From positions 1 to 18,720 of the forward strand of contig JALQUJ010000179.1 of assembly GCA_023263825.1 (NCBI GenBank): 18,720 nt of DNA, in the 5' to 3' direction. The notes under the pieces were generated by a model. It ran no database searches. It saw only the letters and a program-made list of their open reading frames with translations, and had not been told where the DNA came from. Positions 15,228-18,720 of the stretch are shown in pieces. This DNA is from Porticoccus sp. (GTDB lineage: Bacteria > Pseudomonadota > Gammaproteobacteria > Pseudomonadales > Porticoccaceae). The position numbers and the translations under genes were made by a program. The stretch's first letter is position 1. Each line of letters starts with the position of its first letter.

Positions 15228-15260
15228 TCTGATAATTTTAAGGGGGTGGATATTATCAGA
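15228..15260. repeat. Inverted repeat in the purC / 15321 divergent intergenic region
   Basis: TCTGATAAT and ATTATCAGA are perfect 9-bp arms separated by 15 bp. The repeat lies 101 bp upstream of purC and 61 bp upstream of the next plus-strand frame. It could be an operator for a dimeric regulator or a hairpin. It has no U-tract. Confidence 0.4.
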
Positions 15261-15320
15261 TTGGTTACCCGTTGCCACTGGTTGACTATGTGTAACTGCT
15301 AACTTTAGGAAAAGGTATTA

Positions 15321-15695
15321 TTGAGGGAACACGTTGATAAACCTTTTAAGCCTCTTGCTGTGATAGAGAAAATCTTACTAGCCCTGTCTAATGAAGAGCA
15401 AAGCCAGCGTCCAGGTAGTGATTATGAAGACATTGTGACCGATTTGAAGAGTTTAGCTGTTTCTTCTATTGCTGAAACAGTAAGTGTGGGTAATAGTGAT
15501 ACTGTAACGGCAGGCCGTCTGATTTCAGCCCACATGCTGCAGCCAGGAATGAAGTGGGTGGATGAAGTTCGCACTGATAATGGAACGTTACTATTGCCCG
15601 AGGGGGTTGTACTGACGCGCCAAAGTATCCATCGCATTCATGGATTAAGTGATGTTCTAGTAACACAAGAATTTGGCGTCGATACGGTTTGGTAG
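15321..15695 (+). CDS. Short response-regulator-related protein, possibly N-terminally truncated
   Basis: 124 aa from a TTG start with an AGGAAAAGG ribosome binding site upstream; an in-frame amber stop at 15306 blocks extension. The beginning (HVDKPFKPLAVIEKILLAL) resembles the last strand and helix of a receiver domain, around the conserved Lys-Pro-Phe. The C-terminal half (LISAHMLQPGMKWVDEV followed by GTLLLPEGVVLTRQSI) resembles the small beta domain found after response-regulator or HD-type domains (pattern LxPGMxxxxDVxxxxGxLLLPxGxxLT). The phospho-acceptor part of a receiver is missing, so this looks like the 3' end of a larger signalling gene. The 184 bp before it hold no receiver sequence that I can see. 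It is either a remnant or a stand-alone adaptor; the family is uncertain. Confidence 0.45.
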   Translation: MREHVDKPFKPLAVIEKILLALSNEEQSQRPGSDYEDIVTDLKSLAVSSIAETVSVGNSDTVTAGRLISAHMLQPGMKWVDEVRTDNGTLLLPEGVVLTRQSIHRIHGLSDVLVTQEFGVDTVW

Positions 15696-15843
15696 TGGTT
15701 CTATTTATTAGTAGCTTTATCTGGTTAATATAAAACTATCTTTTTCTCTATTCTCCAGCCTTGGTCACAAACGACCTTCAAGGTATCATTGCGCCCAAAC
15801 GACAATCGCTAACACGGCCATAGGCCAGTCTGTGGAGACTTGA

Positions 15844-17046
15844 ATGATTATTAAACCAAGAGTTCGTGGTTTTATGTGTATTACCACCCATCCAGTTGGG
15901 TGTGAAGCCAATGTAAAAGGCCAAATTGATTACATAAATAATCAGCCTTCTATTGATGGTCTTTCAGACAATAGCACTAAGCGGGTTTTAGTGATTGGCT
16001 CTTCCACAGGTTATGGATTAGCGGCACGTATTACTGCGGCATTTGGTGGCGGAGCTTCAACGTTGGGTATTTTCTTTGAAAAAGAAGGGACTGAAAAGAA
16101 ACCTGGAACTGCCGGTTGGTACAACTCTGCTGCGTTTCACAAGTTCGCTGAACAAGATGGTCTTTATGCTAAAAGTATTAATGGTGATGCCTTTTCAGAT
16201 GAAATAAAGCAAAAAACCATTGATACCATTAAAGAAGATTTAGGGCAGGTAGATTTGGTTATTTACAGTTTGGCTTCCCCTCGTCGTCAGCACCCAAAAA
16301 CGGGTGAAGTCTTCAATTCAACCCTTAAGCCTATCGGTAAGGATGTAACTCTTCGTGGTATTAATACTGATAAAGAAGAAATACAGGAATTTAGCCTGGA
16401 AGCGGCGAATGAGGAAGAGATTGCCAATACGGTTGCCGTGATGGGTGGAGAAGACTGGCAAATGTGGATGAATGCATTGGCAGAAGCGGGTGTCTTGGCC
16501 GATGGCGCTAAAACAACAGCCTTTACCTATGTGGGTGAAAAAGTCACATGGGACCTGTATTGGGATGGCACCATAGGCCAAGCCAAGAAAGATCTTGATA
16601 AGAAGGTTTTAGACATTCGAGATCAACTTGCGGCAACAGGCGGTGATGCTCGTGTTGCTGTGTTGAAAGCGGTTGTCACTCAAGCGAGTTCAGCGATTCC
16701 TATTATGCCTTTGTACCTGTCGCTGCTATTTAAGGCGATGAAAGAAGATGGTAGTCATGAAGGATGCATTGAACAACTGTATCGCCTTTATTCAGAGTGT
16801 ATTTACAGTGATACCCCTCGTTTGGATGATGAGGGGCGTTTACGAGTAGATGAATTAGAATTACGCCCTGAAATTCAGGATAAAGTAGCAGAAGCATGGG
16901 CTCAAATTACCACAGACAATCTTGCTGAACTGACGGATTTTTCTGGTTATCAGAAAGAGTTTCTCCGATTGTTTGGTTTCGAAATTGATGGTGTTGATTA
17001 TGAAGCTGATGTGAACCCCGTGGTTGAGATCAATAACTTGGTATAA
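15844..17046 (+). CDS. fabV: Enoyl-[acyl-carrier-protein] reductase FabV
   Basis: 400 aa, the normal FabV length. It catalyses the last, NADH-dependent step of each fatty-acid elongation cycle. It has the SDR-like nucleotide motif VLVIGSSTGYGLAAR (48-62) and the FabV active site Y-x8-K, Tyr239 and Lys248-Lys249 in YWDGTIGQAKK. The N-terminus MIIKPRVRGFMCITTHPVGC and the helix IPIMPLYLSLLFKAM near 286-300 are family hallmarks. FabV enzymes are much less sensitive to triclosan than FabI. A ribosome binding site (GGAG) lies 6 nt before the ATG. It is monocistronic, with a terminator at 17081. Confidence 0.97.
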   Translation: MIIKPRVRGFMCITTHPVGCEANVKGQIDYINNQPSIDGLSDNSTKRVLVIGSSTGYGLAARITAAFGGGASTLGIFFEKEGTEKKPGTAGWYNSAAFHKFAEQDGLYAKSINGDAFSDEIKQKTIDTIKEDLGQVDLVIYSLASPRRQHPKTGEVFNSTLKPIGKDVTLRGINTDKEEIQEFSLEAANEEEIANTVAVMGGEDWQMWMNALAEAGVLADGAKTTAFTYVGEKVTWDLYWDGTIGQAKKDLDKKVLDIRDQLAATGGDARVAVLKAVVTQASSAIPIMPLYLSLLFKAMKEDGSHEGCIEQLYRLYSECIYSDTPRLDDEGRLRVDELELRPEIQDKVAEAWAQITTDNLAELTDFSGYQKEFLRLFGFEIDGVDYEADVNPVVEINNLV

Positions 17047-17080
17047 AAGCGAAAAGTTATTTTGCCCATATAGATAATTA

Positions 17081-17116
17081 AAAAAGCCCTTTGGTTATAA
17101 AAGCCAAGGGCTTTTT
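17081..17116 (+). terminator. Intrinsic terminator after fabV
   Basis: AAAAAGCCCTTTGG and CCAAGGGCTTTTT form a long stem with one bulged T and a 9-nt loop, ending in a T-run. It starts 35 bp after the fabV stop. The A-run opposite the T-run could also let it act on the other strand. Confidence 0.9.
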
Positions 17117-17160
17117 GCGTTCTATTACAGTGCCATCAAACAAATCCATGACGTAAATCA

Positions 17161-17997
17161 ATGAAGCAGATTTCTCCTCTGGTCAGGTGTATCACCGCAC
17201 CTAACAGCAACCCTATGACAGGCCCGGGAACCAACAGCTATCTTATTGGTAGTGACCAGTTGGCACTAATTGATCCAGGCGCGGTGATTGATTCACACCT
17301 GGAAAAAATACTGGATTCTGCTGGAGAGAAATTGTCCTGGATTCTGGTTACCCATACCCACCCGGATCACTCCCCTGGTGCTTGCCTGTTGGCGGAACAG
17401 ACGGGGGCAGTACTTGTTGGTTGTGTTATGCCAGATGATGGACATCAGGACAGAACATTTCAGCCAACAACAAACTTAATGCACGGGGATTTATTAGAAA
17501 CCGAAGAGTTTACCCTCGAGTCAATTCATACCCCTGGCCATGTGGCTAATCAGTTCTGTTTTTTATTGCAAGATGAAAATATGCTGTTTTCCGGGGATCA
17601 TATTATGCAGGGCTCTTCCGTTGTGATTATTCCTCCGAGTGGAGATATGGCAGCTTATATAGCTTCTACACAAAAGCTTTCTGACTACGCTATAGATTCC
17701 ATTGCTCCGGGACACGGTAATTTGCTCGAAAACCCAACTGATGTACTTAAAGGAATCATTCAGCACCGTTTGGGGCGAGAAGCACTGGTATTAGAGCAAC
17801 TGAAAAGGTTAGGAGAAGCAAGCTTAGACAGCCTATTGCCAGGTGTATACAGAGATGTGGATCGGACATTATTTAGCATGGCTAAAATGTCACTTTGGGC
17901 TCATTTGTTGAAACTAGAGCAGGAAGGACGTGTTATCAAACGAATAGATCGGCATCGGGCCTATGGAGAAGAGCATTGGGTTTTATCGGAGAAATGA
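17161..17997 (+). CDS. MBL-fold metallo-hydrolase, LACTB2-like
   Basis: 278 aa. The metallo-beta-lactamase fold has the zinc ligands HTHPDH (65-70), H127 in TPGH, D146 in SGDH and H185 in PGHG. A C-terminal winged-helix-like region (about 200-278) resembles that of LACTB2, a ribonuclease/thioester-hydrolase-like group that includes many bacterial proteins annotated only as hydrolases. The N-terminal PNSNPMTGPGTNSYLIG (14-30) is also typical of the LACTB2/beta-lactamase-like 2 group. There is no signal peptide, so it is cytoplasmic. It lies 127 bp before the lipid A acyltransferase gene on the same strand. No strong ribosome binding site is seen. The substrate is unknown. Confidence 0.85.
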   Translation: MKQISPLVRCITAPNSNPMTGPGTNSYLIGSDQLALIDPGAVIDSHLEKILDSAGEKLSWILVTHTHPDHSPGACLLAEQTGAVLVGCVMPDDGHQDRTFQPTTNLMHGDLLETEEFTLESIHTPGHVANQFCFLLQDENMLFSGDHIMQGSSVVIIPPSGDMAAYIASTQKLSDYAIDSIAPGHGNLLENPTDVLKGIIQHRLGREALVLEQLKRLGEASLDSLLPGVYRDVDRTLFSMAKMSLWAHLLKLEQEGRVIKRIDRHRAYGEEHWVLSEK

Positions 17998-18021
17998 TAC
18001 GGGTTCTTAAGCGTAATCCCC

Positions 18022-18027
18022 TATAAT
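18022..18027 (+). promoter_or_regulatory. Possible -10 element of the lpxL-type gene
   Basis: A perfect TATAAT lies in the 126-bp gap before the acyltransferase gene, about 97 bp upstream of its ATG. No convincing -35 is found at 16-18 bp spacing, so the call is tentative. Confidence 0.35.
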
Positions 18028-18123
18028 GCAGCTCGTCTAACGGTGGTTCCCATTCTGCCCGAAAGATATGATTTGTAATTTTGATAAATGAAGATAGTGA
18101 GTGAATGATAATGTTGGTGTTTC

Positions 18124-18720
18124 ATGAACGATAATCAACAATTCCAATGGAAGTATCTACACCCTCGTTACTGGCTGACCTGGTTGGGAATGGGATGTTG
18201 GCGGCTGTCAGTTCTGTTGCCTTACCCCGTTATAGTGTGGCTTGGTAAGCAGCTTGGCTTATTGATGCATAAGATAGGTGGATATCGTTACCAAATTGCA
18301 GAGATCAATTTGAAACTCTGCTTTCCGGAAATGACGGATTCAGAACGAAAGCAATTGCTTCGAGATAATTTTATCAGTTATGGCATTGCCTTTTTTGAAG
18401 TGGGTTTGGCCTGGTGGTGGCCCACGGAACGTTTGAATAAGCATATTCATATTGAGGGTATGGAGCACATAGATGCCCTCGATGGGCGTGGTGCATTGTT
18501 AATGGCAATCCACTACACCACCCTGGAAGTCGGTGCATCGGCGTTATCTGCGCGCTACTCTATTGATGGTATGTATCGACCACATAAAAATGCTGTTTAT
18601 GATTATGTGCAAAGTAAGGGACGGCGTACTCGAAATCCCGTGGGTGTTGTTTATCCACGCGAAGACGTACGGGGTATGTTCAAAGCCTTACGTCAGGGCA
18701 GAATCATTTGGTATGCCCCA
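18124..18720 (+). CDS. LpxL/HtrB-family lipid A acyltransferase, 3' end cut by window edge
   Basis: 199 codons are visible of a protein normally about 300 aa. LpxL/LpxM enzymes add a secondary acyl chain from acyl-ACP to Kdo2-lipid IVA at the inner membrane. Visible signs: an N-terminal LHPRYWLTWLG (12-22) followed by a hydrophobic anchor (about 28-41); the catalytic HX4E motif His130/Glu135 in AIHYTTLEVG; and YRPHKN (151-156), matching the conserved YRPxxN block. The ATG at 18124 is the earliest possible start, since an in-frame TAA lies at 18109. A lipid A role fits a diderm organism. LpxL versus LpxM cannot be decided from this part. Confidence 0.88.
   Translation, partial: MNDNQQFQWKYLHPRYWLTWLGMGCWRLSVLLPYPVIVWLGKQLGLLMHKIGGYRYQIAEINLKLCFPEMTDSERKQLLRDNFISYGIAFFEVGLAWWWPTERLNKHIHIEGMEHIDALDGRGALLMAIHYTTLEVGASALSARYSIDGMYRPHKNAVYDYVQSKGRRTRNPVGVVYPREDVRGMFKALRQGRIIWYAP

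Overview
The window looks like a chromosomal stretch of a gammaproteobacterium, probably marine and related to Oceanospirillales or Cellvibrionales. This is inferred from the moderate GC content, a FabV-type enoyl-ACP reductase, the long (~367 aa) form of PurC, an LpxL-family lipid A acyltransferase, and a QseBC/PmrAB-like two-component pair. No rRNA, tRNA, CRISPR array or insertion sequence was recognised.

Left third (1-7334, all minus strand). Nine tightly packed genes form one apparent operon that runs off the left edge. In transcription order they are: a 'thermostable hemolysin' family protein (a GNAT/LuxI-like fold is expected), an AMP-forming acyl-activating enzyme, a heme-oxygenase-like diiron protein (usually mislabelled TenA), a short-chain dehydrogenase/reductase, an exported TPR protein, an OmpR-type response regulator, its sensor kinase, an exported cupredoxin-like protein, and an FTR1-family iron permease (partial). 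The first four look like a small biosynthetic pathway acting on an acyl substrate. The last four look like iron sensing and uptake. A perfect CTTAAG-N5-CTTAAG direct repeat, the PmrA/BasR-type box, lies just upstream of the first gene. It suggests that the embedded regulator controls its own operon. This is the most likely under-described system in the window.

Middle (7558-13700, plus strand). An intact 5-oxoprolinase operon, pxpABC, is flanked by two decayed genes of D-glutamate cyclase type. One is a 3' remnant of a DUF1445 gene. The other is a DUF4392 gene with an in-frame stop and a frameshift. A D-amino-acid aminotransferase (dat) and alanine racemase (alr) follow. Together they read as a D-Ala/D-Glu/5-oxoproline module that has lost its cyclase step.

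Right third (14024-18720). This holds purC (minus), a short response-regulator-like fragment, fabV, a LACTB2-like metallo-hydrolase and the 5' part of an lpxL-type acyltransferase (all plus). These are mainly housekeeping genes. A clear intrinsic terminator follows fabV, another hairpin terminator follows alr, and a strong hairpin follows purC.
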